A model generated the notes under the pieces. That model was given only the letters and a program-made list of their open reading frames with translations. It was not told the DNA's origin and made no database searches. Source: Dimargaris cristalligena (taxonomy: Eukaryota; Kickxellomycota; Dimargaritomycetes; Dimargaritales; Dimargaritaceae). Taken from it: a DNA stretch of 25,901 bases. Position 1 is the first letter of the stretch, and each line of letters opens with the position of its first letter. Shown in pieces: positions 9,831 to 19,341 of this stretch. The translations under genes were made by a program, and so were the position numbers. The stretch is taken from assembly GCA_027576995.1 (NCBI GenBank), contig JANBQC010000405.1, positions 1 to 25,901 on the forward strand, given 5' to 3'.

Positions 9831-10905
9831 GGGTGCGGCTAAAGGAGTCGTGAGGGTTGCAGTATATGCGTAGCACCTAGTGGCAAGGGGAATGGAAGGA
9901 TGGAATATGGCCGATTCGTAGCCAAGAAGTGAGTGTGAGTGAGAGGGTGTGGGGCGATCGGCCCTCGGATTCGCGGCAGGGCCTATGGATGATGAGCCAG
10001 ATGGAGCGTGAGTTGCTTATGAAGGATGTCGCGGCATTGGCCAAGAGCAGGCGGGAAGGAGTGCCGCAGACCCTTTCCCTCATCCATTACTACTTTTACT
10101 ACCACCCTTTCTGTAGGTAGAGCAGACAAGGTGGCGGATAACAGGGCGAGATTGGATGGCATCCTTACAACTCTAAATGATGCGATGTTGGGGGATGGTA
10201 AGGCCAGTAGTATTGGTGGAGGCATCACATGGGCCAGGCCAATCACCAGCCCCGCCTCTCCTGGGGTTTCCTAGGGTCGCCTGACCTGTGCCCTACAGTG
10301 CTAGCCGGATCACGCTACCCGAGCCTTCTCCCTTGTCTATCTATGCGCATACACCCAGCAGTTTCATGCCAGGGGGGGGTGGGTATATGCCAGCCAATTG
10401 CGAAGGGTATTTTAGGTTATGGTGGGTACTTTCTGTGACTCACTCCGAATGTATTATTCATACAATATACCCCTCCGCTGATATCGGCCGCCGCTTAGTC
10501 CTTGTCGCAGCCACCGCCGTACTAGTTAGGCTCCGCTACACCCACAACCCGACATGGCGCAATCACTACTAATGAATAATGCACACATCAACTAACCCTA
10601 CCTAGCCATCACATGTCGCCTCCCGTTCCGGCTCAATCGAGCGGCCAAGCATCGACGTCTCCGAGCAAACCGGCTTTTAACTAATAGATAAACTTTCGTC
10701 AACTGATCGTCTTACCAACCACCGCACTCGCTAAGTCATTTTAACTCTAAAAACCCGTCTTTCATCCAGTATCCCTTGTATTTTAAAAATATTTATTAAA
10801 ATAGCTTAACAGCGTAGACGAGCAATGGGACTCATGGCCGCGCTCCACCCCTTATTCCAGTATACCCCGCCCTTGTTGAAGAGAGGCGCAGATACTTGTA
10901 GGAAA
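9831..10905. other. Intergenic region downstream of the flippase gene
   Basis: About 1.1 kb with no supportable gene. Several short overlapping frames exist on both strands between 9877 and 10572, none with motifs or splice support. The right part probably includes the 3' untranslated region of the flippase gene, with a candidate distal poly(A) signal at 10792-10797. Confidence 0.55.
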
Positions 10906-10911
10906 TTTATT
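10906..10911 (-). terminator. Candidate poly(A) signal AATAAA of the flippase gene
   Basis: AATAAA on the minus strand, 22 bases after the stop codon at 10934. A second AATAAA lies at 10792-10797 within a 12-base sequence that also follows the UCS chaperone gene, so the distal one may be the functional signal. Confidence 0.4.
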
Positions 10912-10933
10912 GATTACACTACGCAACCGGCGA

Positions 10934-13900
10934 TCAAGTAAGTTTGGAGTAACTAGGTGGCGCATACCGCCGCCGAATCAGCTTCACGACGTACAATGAG
11001 AACGAGCTAACCAGGATAATGACCCCCAATTTCCATATAAATGCCCACGTCAGCATGAAGGCCGGGTCGAAGTCGGACTTGAGGAAATAAATCGACAAGA
11101 TGTAAATCAACAGTGATCCCACTTCCGAGTATATCATATACCGGTGCCAGGTGTTGATTTCAAATGCCACCATCAGGAGTTCGTTGAAAATAAGCGCCGT
11201 GAACGAAATCGACACAATGTGGATGAATTCCGTATCGAAGAGCCAAATGGCCAGCATCATAATGGCGCCCGCCTGGTACACGCTGATAAGCAGCCACCAG
11301 AAGAAAGTCTTAAATGATAGGGACCGGCCTTTGGTGAGCTCCTTGTACAGCTCCGGGTAGAACATGGCGGTATCATCCGCAATATCCTGGTCCAGCACCA
11401 GTGAGAAAACCGGCGCCATGGTGTAAACGGTCGTGTACCCAACCATCAGCGCCCCCTGGTACAAGGCAATCGGCGCGTAGTAGAACATAGCCGAGAACAC
11501 CGCCTGCATCACCGAGATAATCAGACCACGATGGATCACAAACTGGCTCAATTTGGCCGAGCGTTTGTAACTGTTACGGCCGTGCCACAGCAATAGCCGG
11601 GCGATATGGCTAAACTGAGTGATGGAAAAATCCGCCGCCAGAGACGCCTGTTTGCCCTCCTTGCCTTCGATACCGATCCCCACGTCCGCCGCCAAAATCA
11701 TACTCACGTCGTTACCGCCGTCGCCAATGGCACACACGCGTTTGCCTGAGAGTTGTTTAATCACCTGGGTAACCTCCGCTTTTTGGGTCGGTGAGCACCG
11801 ACAGCAGACCACCGCGGGGAGTTTCATGGCAATGCGCATAAATTCATCGCGCCAGTAGTCCATGGCCACCTGCAGAGACTGGCCATCGATTACCAGACAG
11901 CAGTCGGGGACCATCTGGAGCAGGTCCAGCTCCCCCTGCAGCTGCACCGGCGACGAAATTTTGGATATTTGCTGGATTTGTTGGTTGCGCGAGACCAACT
12001 TCGAGGACACCGCGATACAGGTGGCCGTTTCGATTTTATCACCGGTTAGCATCCAGATTTTCAGACCGGCGTTGCGCAGCAATTCGAGGGTATTCTTCAC
12101 GTCCTCCTGGAGTTTGTCTTCAACCCCTGTAAGTCCGAGTAGTTCCAAGTCGTGTTCGAGGTACTCGGCCACCACCTGGTTGATCTTAGTTTGGCGGCCG
12201 TGGATACTGGCACTGGCCGCTTTGTAGCGTGCATCGAACTGGTTGAAGGTCTGTTCCGACAGACGTTTCTTGGCGATGACCAGGGTACGCAGACCCTCCC
12301 GGGCCATGTTGTCACACTCTTCTTCCAACCAATCATTGTACTGAATAATCTTGGCCATAACCGTGTCCGCCCCCTTCTGGTAGAATGTGATTTCACCCGT
12401 GAGTCGCTCCTGTACAATAATGCCCATACGCTTACTTTCGCTGGTAAAGGGAAATACATACAGAATGTCGAATTCCAGTTCCAGGGCGGCCGCAGCCGAT
12501 CCAGGGGAGTTCGACAGTGAACTAAGCGGTCCACTGGGCTCTACAATGACAGTGGTGTTGTCGGATCCTCCTCCCGCTGATGCGGTGGCCAGGGCGTTTC
12601 GAGAGGCCGGTCGGGAGAGTCGAATAGAGGACGTGGGTCGCGAGTAATCAGTCAAGGTGGCTGAATCGCCCAGTAGATCAGGGGCGGTTACCCGCAGTCG
12701 CATCGAGTGACGGTCACGGTGAACTAGTACGAGACCCACCGACTCGGTCCAGTTTACGATGGCGATTTCGTCGGGGGACGAAGCCTGGTACGTCACACGG
12801 CCGCCCGTGCCCGTTTCATCGGACATGGGCGTTACATTATGGCACAGACATAGAGCCTGGACAATTTCGCCTACCCGGGATGAAATATCACGTCGTCCGG
12901 TGAATTCGGACCCTAGGCCCGGTCTGGGTCGGTTGGTGGTCCCGGTCCCGGGGAAAGTAGGGGAGATGGCATCGAGATTACCGATGAGAAGCGAGTTTCC
13001 GCCGTCCGCCGTATCGCCGCCACCGAGCTGATCCTGGTTCTTGCGGAGGGTTTGGCGCACCCCTTCGAAATAAGTCACTAAACTGCGGGTAATTTCATCC
13101 ATGGTGTCTGTGCTGTAGGACATGGTTCCCATATGCAGCTTACGTAGTTCCATATCGTTCTGAGTTAAGGTACCAGTCTTGTCCGACAACAGATATTCAA
13201 GTCGGCCCAATTCCTCCGGGATGGTACTGGTTCGCACCACGGTCTGGGGAATATGGGGGTCTTTTTGGATTTGCATGGCATAATAAGTCTTGCCCATATC
13301 CAAATTGACCCGCAGACTGATGGGAATGATGGAAGAGAACAGGATCAGGAACCGGAAGAAATAGACGTAGAATAGGCCCTGGAACCCGGTAATGGCGATC
13401 ATGGCAAATGATAAGAGGGCAGTGAATAGACACAATACTTTGGATATCCGGTTGAGCTCCAGGTCCAGTAGTCCGACTTTGGTGCGGGGAAAATTCGTAT
13501 TCATAACCGCCCGCGTATCTTTGCCCGTGTAGATGATGAGGCCCACGGCGGTTCCCGAAGCGACGACGGTGTTGGCCCATAGGGTGTTATCGACGCTCAG
13601 CGGTTCAACCATGTCGGATCCTGCTAGCCCCGAGTGATGGAGCGTTCCCAAAAAGCTGTAAATGTCCTTGTGGGGGGCATCTACCTCGGCCTCGCCATCG
13701 AGGTCAATCAAGGACTGGTAGTCGGGCAGTTTTTGGCAGCTTGGAACAGCGACCCGCAGTTTCCAATCGGTTTCACCGTCGAGTTGGTCCGTCCGGATGA
13801 AACAGGCTCCGCTAGACTCGCTGGTTTTGAGCAGAATGCAGTCGGCGGGGACTCGGTTGTTCTTGTGAATCAGCACCAGGTCGCCCACTTTAAGCTGGGA

Positions 13901-14806
13901 ACTGGGGGTCATGGTCAGAGTGCCCGAAGGCTGGATGACCTCGTATTTTTGACTGTTGGCCTCTTCGTCCCGTCGCCGCCGAATCCAATCGTCGTAGGCC
14001 TCTTTGCCAATCGTGATCATGAGCACGAAACAGAGCGGGCCCACATAGGTAACGAGATAGCCAATGCGCAGGGCCGGTACAAACTGGGACAATGCCACCA
14101 GTAAAAAGTACAGATTGAAGAAGAACTTAAACTGCTCATAGAGGACCAGGGGAAAGAACGTGATGATGTTGTACTTATTGTTCCGGATGCTATTATGGGG
14201 GTACTTGGGGCGTTTTCCCACGACCTTGGTGCGGCCGAATGGAATCGTACGGGTTTTGGTGCTGATGGCCCGGTCCGGTTGGGTATCTGCCGCATCTGGA
14301 ATATCCGAGTCGGCTCCACCGCCCCTGGGGGCGGGGGGTGATGGTGGGGGTAGTCCTCCCAACCCGGTGGTTGACGAGGTGAGGTCGTCGAACTCGTTTC
14401 CCCCCTGTTCCCTGTAGAGTGGGGCGTACCCCGGTCCACTACGTCCACCCAGGGTAGACCGTAGCGAAGACCGCTTAGAGCGATTGTATGAGAAGCTATT
14501 GCCCATGGACCCCTTCCCGGCAGCAGCGTGTACCCGACCGCGGCCGTTTCCGACCGAGCTTCCGTCTTCCTCGCCTAGCGGAAGCGTAAGAAATTCCCGA
14601 TCCTCGGAGTCGGAGTTTTTGGATTTTTTACGACGCATTTGCATGTTGCGTAGAGGGATGGACGCGGAGTCTGAGTCGTCCGATCGGTCCGCGGATCCGC
14701 TGCCAGTCAAACGGCGGCTGGGGAATGTGGAATGGGTGGGGTTCCTTGGGTCGTTAGTTTGGAATGGGGCACGCTGGCGTTGACCAGACGACCATTGTTG
14801 TGACAT
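10934..14806 (-). CDS. Neo1/ATP9-type P4-ATPase, phospholipid flippase
   Basis: Uninterrupted 1290-residue gene. P4-ATPases move aminophospholipids from the luminal to the cytosolic leaflet; Neo1 acts at Golgi and endosome membranes, works with Dop1 and Mon2 and needs no Cdc50 subunit. Subfamily evidence is DQLDGETDWKLR (DGET at 343-346), the form seen in Neo1/ATP9 rather than Drs2/Dnf. Also present are the M4 motif PISL at 495-498, the phosphorylation loop DKTGTLTQND with Asp542, LTGDKIETA at 920 and GDGGNDVS at 1028. Two membrane segments lie near 216-268, two near 455-500 and six in the last 220 residues. The first 190 residues are a Ser/Arg/Gly-rich extension, and two Ser/Gly/Pro-rich inserts interrupt the N-domain, explaining why it exceeds yeast Neo1 (1151). 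The start at 14806 is the first ATG in the frame; the few codons upstream contain none. Confidence 0.93.
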   Translation of the reverse strand: MSQQWSSGQRQRAPFQTNDPRNPTHSTFPSRRLTGSGSADRSDDSDSASIPLRNMQMRRKKSKNSDSEDREFLTLPLGEEDGSSVGNGRGRVHAAAGKGSMGNSFSYNRSKRSSLRSTLGGRSGPGYAPLYREQGGNEFDDLTSSTTGLGGLPPPSPPAPRGGGADSDIPDAADTQPDRAISTKTRTIPFGRTKVVGKRPKYPHNSIRNNKYNIITFFPLVLYEQFKFFFNLYFLLVALSQFVPALRIGYLVTYVGPLCFVLMITIGKEAYDDWIRRRRDEEANSQKYEVIQPSGTLTMTPSSQLKVGDLVLIHKNNRVPADCILLKTSESSGACFIRTDQLDGETDWKLRVAVPSCQKLPDYQSLIDLDGEAEVDAPHKDIYSFLGTLHHSGLAGSDMVEPLSVDNTLWANTVVASGTAVGLIIYTGKDTRAVMNTNFPRTKVGLLDLELNRISKVLCLFTALLSFAMIAITGFQGLFYVYFFRFLILFSSIIPISLRVNLDMGKTYYAMQIQKDPHIPQTVVRTSTIPEELGRLEYLLSDKTGTLTQNDMELRKLHMGTMSYSTDTMDEITRSLVTYFEGVRQTLRKNQDQLGGGDTADGGNSLLIGNLDAISPTFPGTGTTNRPRPGLGSEFTGRRDISSRVGEIVQALCLCHNVTPMSDETGTGGRVTYQASSPDEIAIVNWTESVGLVLVHRDRHSMRLRVTAPDLLGDSATLTDYSRPTSSIRLSRPASRNALATASAGGGSDNTTVIVEPSGPLSSLSNSPGSAAAALELEFDILYVFPFTSESKRMGIIVQERLTGEITFYQKGADTVMAKIIQYNDWLEEECDNMAREGLRTLVIAKKRLSEQTFNQFDARYKAASASIHGRQTKINQVVAEYLEHDLELLGLTGVEDKLQEDVKNTLELLRNAGLKIWMLTGDKIETATCIAVSSKLVSRNQQIQQISKISSPVQLQGELDLLQMVPDCCLVIDGQSLQVAMDYWRDEFMRIAMKLPAVVCCRCSPTQKAEVTQVIKQLSGKRVCAIGDGGNDVSMILAADVGIGIEGKEGKQASLAADFSITQFSHIARLLLWHGRNSYKRSAKLSQFVIHRGLIISVMQAVFSAMFYYAPIALYQGALMVGYTTVYTMAPVFSLVLDQDIADDTAMFYPELYKELTKGRSLSFKTFFWWLLISVYQAGAIMMLAIWLFDTEFIHIVSISFTALIFNELLMVAFEINTWHRYMIYSEVGSLLIYILSIYFLKSDFDPAFMLTWAFIWKLGVIILVSSFSLYVVKLIRRRYAPPSYSKLT

Positions 14807-14833
14807 TGGGGGGATGTGAATGGCTGCGTGCAA

Positions 14834-15544
14834 ATGGAGGCTACGAAGGATAGATGAATTTGGGCGAGAGAGTAGGTATTGTATATTTTGGGTGCGGCCA
14901 TATAAGACAGTGCCGGAATAGTTAGGCGAGGGGTGTGACTCGCCGGTACAAAGAGATAGTTAACAAAATACGAATAATGGGAGATGGGCCGAATGTAGAG
15001 AGTCGAGCAGAACTACATTGAGTGGGAAAAAGGATAGCGTGTGGGCTACCGTACGAATGCGGGAGATGAGCGGTCTGAAACTACCTAAGTGAGGTGAGGG
15101 GGGAAAGGGACGGTCGGGAGCCAGGTGAAACGATGAGAACAAAGGGGTCTTTGTGGGCTTGGCGAGGTCTAACCTTTCTCCCAAAAGAACCCAAAGGTAG
15201 GACATATAACCCATAAAAAGCGGATGACGTAGCATCGGTCACTGCCAGTTGGCCAACATTTGTGTCGGTGAAGTGTACATGGGGGTCGACGGCCAATCTT
15301 GCTTAACCTGATGCAGTTATGAATACCCCACTCATATCAGCAGCTCTCATAAGAACAGAGCACCCCCAAAAATAGAGACGATTATATCTCCACCTTATCG
15401 GTAGTATCTAAATCCTTGGTCATTCATTTATGGCTAAGTCCCGATTTCTGTCACTTACGATTCACCCTAGTATTACTGCTTTGTGGCCCAATCTCTCAAT
15501 TGAGGTATATTGGTTGGACATCAACCATTTAAATGTCAAAAGTA
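14834..15544. other. Intergenic: flippase promoter and UCS gene 3' flank
   Basis: No gene is recognised. On the minus strand a TATA-like CTTATATGG lies near 14899-14907, about 95 bases upstream of the flippase start, followed by a pyrimidine-rich leader with a CTCTCTCGCCC piece. Minus-strand frames at 14960-15296 are low in complexity and look accidental. Confidence 0.5.
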
Positions 15545-15550
15545 TTTATT
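15545..15550 (-). terminator. Candidate poly(A) signal of the UCS chaperone gene
   Basis: AATAAA on the minus strand, 75 bases after the stop codon at 15626, inside TTTTAATAAATA. The same 12 bases occur downstream of the flippase gene at 10790-10801. Confidence 0.5.
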
Positions 15551-15625
15551 AAAAATTCAATGGCTATTATGGTGTAGGAATCCGTCCATATGTTTTCATT
15601 CCGTAAGGCAAGTGAATATAATCAT

Positions 15626-18625
15626 TTAAGACGGTGCTTGTTTCCATATTTTCAGGGCCTCCAGACCAGTTTGAAAGACGGGGATCTGTTTAGCTATCAT
15701 TGCGGCCTGTACAACCTGCTTGATGATATCTCCAAGATGCAACTCGTTCCGTAAAATAGCCCACCGCGGCGAATCACTAGGCAAAGCGTGCAGAATATTT
15801 TTCCAGCACTCAAGGGAGCGATGCAGCAGCCCTGGGTTATTGGGCAGCATGCCATCGGTTGAGTGAGATAAATCCAGGTACAACATAGTCCCGTCGCCAC
15901 TGGCACTTTGGGGAACCGGGCGGGGCTGCCTTGGCAAGCCATCGCCCTTTTCATCGGCTGATTCATCGTCCACATCACAGGCCACTCCTAGCAATTCCAA
16001 GAGAGCAATAGGGCCACTGGGATGATACAGTAGAGCCAGAGCACAAACGGGCACGGATGATAAAATCGCCAGGGCACCACTGGCGGCACTCTGAGTGGCC
16101 ACATCCTCACTTCCAGTGAGGGCCACCAACACGTGCAGTTTACACCGAGTTTCCGGGGGCGAGGAAGACGCAGCCGCTGGTTCAGCGGAACTAGATGAAG
16201 CATCGGCAGGGTCAGTTTGGTCACTAGCGGGATCCTCTCTATTGACGTGATCAACGAAGCGCTGGCACGACTCGGCATACTGGGCAAAAACGGCGTCGGA
16301 CATCATCAAGTTACATAGCACCTCCGCAGCGGCCCGCACCACCATGGGGTGGTCGGCCAGCAGCAAAGATTCAACCAGGGGCAGGGCCTCACAGACCATG
16401 GCGATATAAGTTCGGATATCAATCGACTCCGGTCCCACCGTGGAATCCATACTGGCAATATTAGTTAGAGCCATGAGTGATTCAAACTGGGCCAGCGTGG
16501 GCTGGCGGCGCTCATCGCTACTGTTAGTCGGGGGCCGTAGGGATTGCACATAGAGCGGGGCGAGCGAGCGCACCTGGCCATCGGTGAAGGCCATCTTGGG
16601 GTCGACGGAGATGGCAATTTTGGCCAAGGCGTGGGTGGCTAGGTTCCGAATCCGAAACCCAGGGGCCACCCAGGGCGGGGTGGGACCCTGCGTGTTCGTG
16701 TCCGTGGCTACAGACTGCCAGTGGGTCAGGGTCTCACCGATTCGGGCGGCGTCCAGCAAACAGGTGACGGCTCCGTTCTGGACCAGGCGGGGTCGCAATT
16801 GAGGGGCCGTGGCAAACTGGACGTGGGCCCGGCAGGTTAGTTCGAGAGTGCTGAGAACCGAACTCACGGGCAAGGGCCAAGTGTCCTCCTGGGTCTCGGA
16901 TTCTTCCGGAAGGGTCGCTGAATGATCCGCTCGGTAGGGGATTCGTAATACCATGGCGGGGTAGTGAATATACCGTTTCCAAAAACCCACTGCGGTTTTA
17001 GCGAACCCGGCCCACCAGGCCAATACTTGGGGATTACGTTCCTGGAAGGAGTGCAAGAGTTCGGTCATTTGGGCCTCCGTCAGGGGATTGGGGTCGAGGA
17101 GTGCCTGGGCCCGCTGCTTCTGGGCATCGTCTTTTTGGGCCCGTTGGGCGTATTCCCGTAGTTTGCGGGTAGGATCATCTTCGGTCGAAGTTACCGCCGG
17201 GTACTGGGAAATCGCATCCACCAGCATGGCCACCGTGTGGAATAACGACCAGGTGGTGATCAACGCGACAGGAAGCTGGCTTCGCGACAACTGGGTAGGG
17301 GCCGCCTCCAAGAACTTAGTGGTGCGGGGGAGGAAGGTACAGAGGTGAGCCCAGAGGGTCCGATCTTGGGTAAACATGGTCCGGATATCCCGGCTGTATA
17401 GACAATACAGTGCCGCTTCTAGGAGGTACTCGCAGGTACGGAGACCCGCCGAGTAGCGAGTGAGCCAAGGGATTGAAACCACTGAAGGAAGGGTATCGCC
17501 GATCAGGGCATCGGGGCCATCCACGGGGACTTGGAGGATAAAGGTGCGCAGGACGAGGGCCAGGTTAAGGGCCGGAATGAGGGGTTCCAATAGGGCGGGT
17601 GGTGCGGGGGTGGTCGTATCATCCGTGGCCAGCAGTACTCGGCTGGTGATTGTAAGTTGGGCCAGGGTCCGGGTAGCCAAGAGGCCCAAGAGAACACGAT
17701 GGTCCAGGGGTTTAGTGGGCTGCTGTTTGGTATCACTAGAGCTCTCGAAGTCGTGGCACCAGCGCACCGAATGTTGTGCCAGAGCGGTTAGGTATGCCCG
17801 GCCATGGGTAGCCAGGCTAACCGCACAAATGCGCTGAGTTGCGGCCACCGAGACCATCAGGAGCGTAGCATATTGAACTACCAGCGGACTGTATTCCAAT
17901 GTATCGAAGAGAGACGCCCAAGTTCCTTCCGCCGCTAAGATCTGTGTAGCAATGGGGCGTAGGTACGGTACCGCCAGGAAAGCGCCTAGTGCCTGCAAGG
18001 CCCGGGCATTGTCTCGCTCCGCCGTTCCCAATAAAAGAGCGTGGAGTTCCTCAGCCAATCGTTCCAATAAGGCTGCCCCACTGGCCTCAGATTTTTCCGA
18101 GGCGGACAAAGTAGTCGGCGGGCTATCGTCGGTGGGTAAGAGGACATGGACCAGGGTGGCGAGTTGCACAAAAGCGGAATGAAAGATCGGTTGGCGGTGA
18201 AGCTGGTCTTGGACGGCCGTGAGGGTTTTGCCGCGGAGGGCTCCGGGCAGCAGGGCCAACAGCATATCCAGAAACGGACTGGGGGCCGATAGCGCGGCCA
18301 CATGGATAATGGACCGGGCCCAGGTCGGATAGGGTAGCGGTAGGCTATTCGATTCTAGTTTGGGGGTGATAGTGATTTGATTCCGGGTCCATTGGACCAA
18401 ACGACGGACGAGGGTTTCGCACTGGCAGTCCGTGGACTCCTCCGAGTCAAGCACGGAAGTTGCGTCTGGTACTGGACGAGACTGTTCGAGTGTGGTTAGG
18501 TACGTTTGCAATAACCGGCACTCTGACTGGTCGCTGCAGGGGATCAGCCCAGTGAGCGCGACATCGATTCCGGAATGCTGGGCGCGAAGACGGCTCTGAA
18601 GCGGACTGCTGGGTTTTCCGGCCAT
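15626..18625 (-). CDS. UCS-domain myosin chaperone (UNC-45/She4/Rng3/Cro1 family)
   Basis: Uninterrupted 999-residue gene. UCS proteins bind myosin motor domains and are needed for their folding and for actomyosin work in cytokinesis, endocytosis and polarity. The call rests on the C-terminal third, which shows the UNC-45 armadillo-like signature in order: LAKIAISVDPKMAFTDGQV, then FESLMALTNIASMD, then VVRAAAEVLCNLMMSDAVF, then KLHVLVALTGSEDVATQSAA followed by SGALAIL. The rest is a long Leu/Ala-rich helical repeat solenoid. No N-terminal TPR domain is visible, as in other fungal members, yet it is longer than yeast She4 (789) and Rng3 (746). A Ser/Asp/Pro-rich acidic insert interrupts the UCS region. 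The start at 18625 has a good ACCATGG context; an in-frame ATG 132 bases upstream would add 44 residues of unlikely sequence next to a G12 run and is not used. Confidence 0.85.
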   Translation of the reverse strand: MAGKPSSPLQSRLRAQHSGIDVALTGLIPCSDQSECRLLQTYLTTLEQSRPVPDATSVLDSEESTDCQCETLVRRLVQWTRNQITITPKLESNSLPLPYPTWARSIIHVAALSAPSPFLDMLLALLPGALRGKTLTAVQDQLHRQPIFHSAFVQLATLVHVLLPTDDSPPTTLSASEKSEASGAALLERLAEELHALLLGTAERDNARALQALGAFLAVPYLRPIATQILAAEGTWASLFDTLEYSPLVVQYATLLMVSVAATQRICAVSLATHGRAYLTALAQHSVRWCHDFESSSDTKQQPTKPLDHRVLLGLLATRTLAQLTITSRVLLATDDTTTPAPPALLEPLIPALNLALVLRTFILQVPVDGPDALIGDTLPSVVSIPWLTRYSAGLRTCEYLLEAALYCLYSRDIRTMFTQDRTLWAHLCTFLPRTTKFLEAAPTQLSRSQLPVALITTWSLFHTVAMLVDAISQYPAVTSTEDDPTRKLREYAQRAQKDDAQKQRAQALLDPNPLTEAQMTELLHSFQERNPQVLAWWAGFAKTAVGFWKRYIHYPAMVLRIPYRADHSATLPEESETQEDTWPLPVSSVLSTLELTCRAHVQFATAPQLRPRLVQNGAVTCLLDAARIGETLTHWQSVATDTNTQGPTPPWVAPGFRIRNLATHALAKIAISVDPKMAFTDGQVRSLAPLYVQSLRPPTNSSDERRQPTLAQFESLMALTNIASMDSTVGPESIDIRTYIAMVCEALPLVESLLLADHPMVVRAAAEVLCNLMMSDAVFAQYAESCQRFVDHVNREDPASDQTDPADASSSSAEPAAASSSPPETRCKLHVLVALTGSEDVATQSAASGALAILSSVPVCALALLYHPSGPIALLELLGVACDVDDESADEKGDGLPRQPRPVPQSASGDGTMLYLDLSHSTDGMLPNNPGLLHRSLECWKNILHALPSDSPRWAILRNELHLGDIIKQVVQAAMIAKQIPVFQTGLEALKIWKQAPS

Positions 18626-18730
18626 GGTAAATGCACAGTCGAAGTAAGTAGGATATAAAATTATAGTGAAGGACAGCCGTCTGACCCGCTTGGAGAGGAA
18701 ACTTTGAATGAGATGTATGGAGCTGAAGTA

Positions 18731-18742
18731 GGGGGGGGGGGG
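18731..18742. repeat. G12 homopolymer
   Basis: Twelve consecutive G on the plus strand, upstream of the UCS chaperone. In the unused N-terminal extension of that gene it would code for a run of prolines. The tract is slippage-prone and an assembly-error risk. Confidence 0.9.
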
Positions 18743-18970
18743 TTCCAGGTTTCCCATCCCTCTGCTAGAGCGTAGACCCTTTCAGGCTCTCCTGATTATT
18801 GGGACCAGACAAGCCAACTGGGGTGGCGTTTATTGCCATATGTTAGAGACAGTTTCCCACTACTCAAATATTTAGTAGGCGGTCTTTATCCGAACTGTTG
18901 GTTTTCGTTGGAATCGCAGAGGGCGAGCCATGGGAACAGAATATCCCGTAAAGGTAAATATGCTCCCTTT

Positions 18971-18997
18971 AATAAGGCTAATAAGGCTAAACAGGCT
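18971..18997 (+). repeat. Short tandem repeat AATAAGGCT
   Basis: Two exact AATAAGGCT copies, followed by a diverged AAACAGGCT copy, lie in the divergent promoter region. They could be duplicated regulatory bases or chance; no known factor site is recognised. Confidence 0.5.
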
Positions 18998-19341
18998 CGC
19001 TGGCAATGAGGCAACATGTCTTTACGATAAGGTGAATAAGGCAGTCCGAGAAAAAGTAGGAGTAGACTCCGCCCTACTGCGGTGCAAAGGGCTGTTTAGA
19101 GGATTGTGTTGTACGTCAAATACCATTGTGGTCGATGCCCTTGAAGCCTTTAACGACTGGGCTGAACTTGCCTTCGCTGTGAAAATAACACCCTACTGCC
19201 GGACCTGAAGCCCTCTACTTTCGGTCATTTTTCTCTTCTCCCGACTACTGCCTTTTGCCACCGGTCTATTCCCCCTCGTGTCTTTTAACCTGGTTCAGCA
19301 AAAAATTGTCCTTAAGCGTTACCGTGAACCATCCTGGCACC

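Larger units (their letters stand above)
18626..19341. promoter_or_regulatory. Shared divergent promoter region of the UCS chaperone and DNA2
   Basis: The two genes start 716 bases apart on opposite strands, so this interval must hold both promoters. On the UCS side the near-palindrome TATAAAATTATA at 18654-18665 lies 29-40 bases before its ATG. Upstream of DNA2 there is a CT-rich patch around 19210-19280 (TTTTTCTCTTCTCCCGAC) but no clear TATA. The 92-residue plus-strand frame at 18930-19208 has no recognisable features and is probably accidental. Confidence 0.6.

Noticed and set aside
18626..18757. 44-residue N-terminal extension of the UCS chaperone
   Set aside because: It is coded partly by a G12 homopolymer, does not resemble the rest, and the downstream ATG has the better ACCATGG context.
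18930..19208. 92-residue plus-strand frame between the UCS gene and DNA2
   Set aside because: No recognisable domain or signal, and it sits in the shared promoter region. Kept as a low-probability small gene only if transcripts show it.
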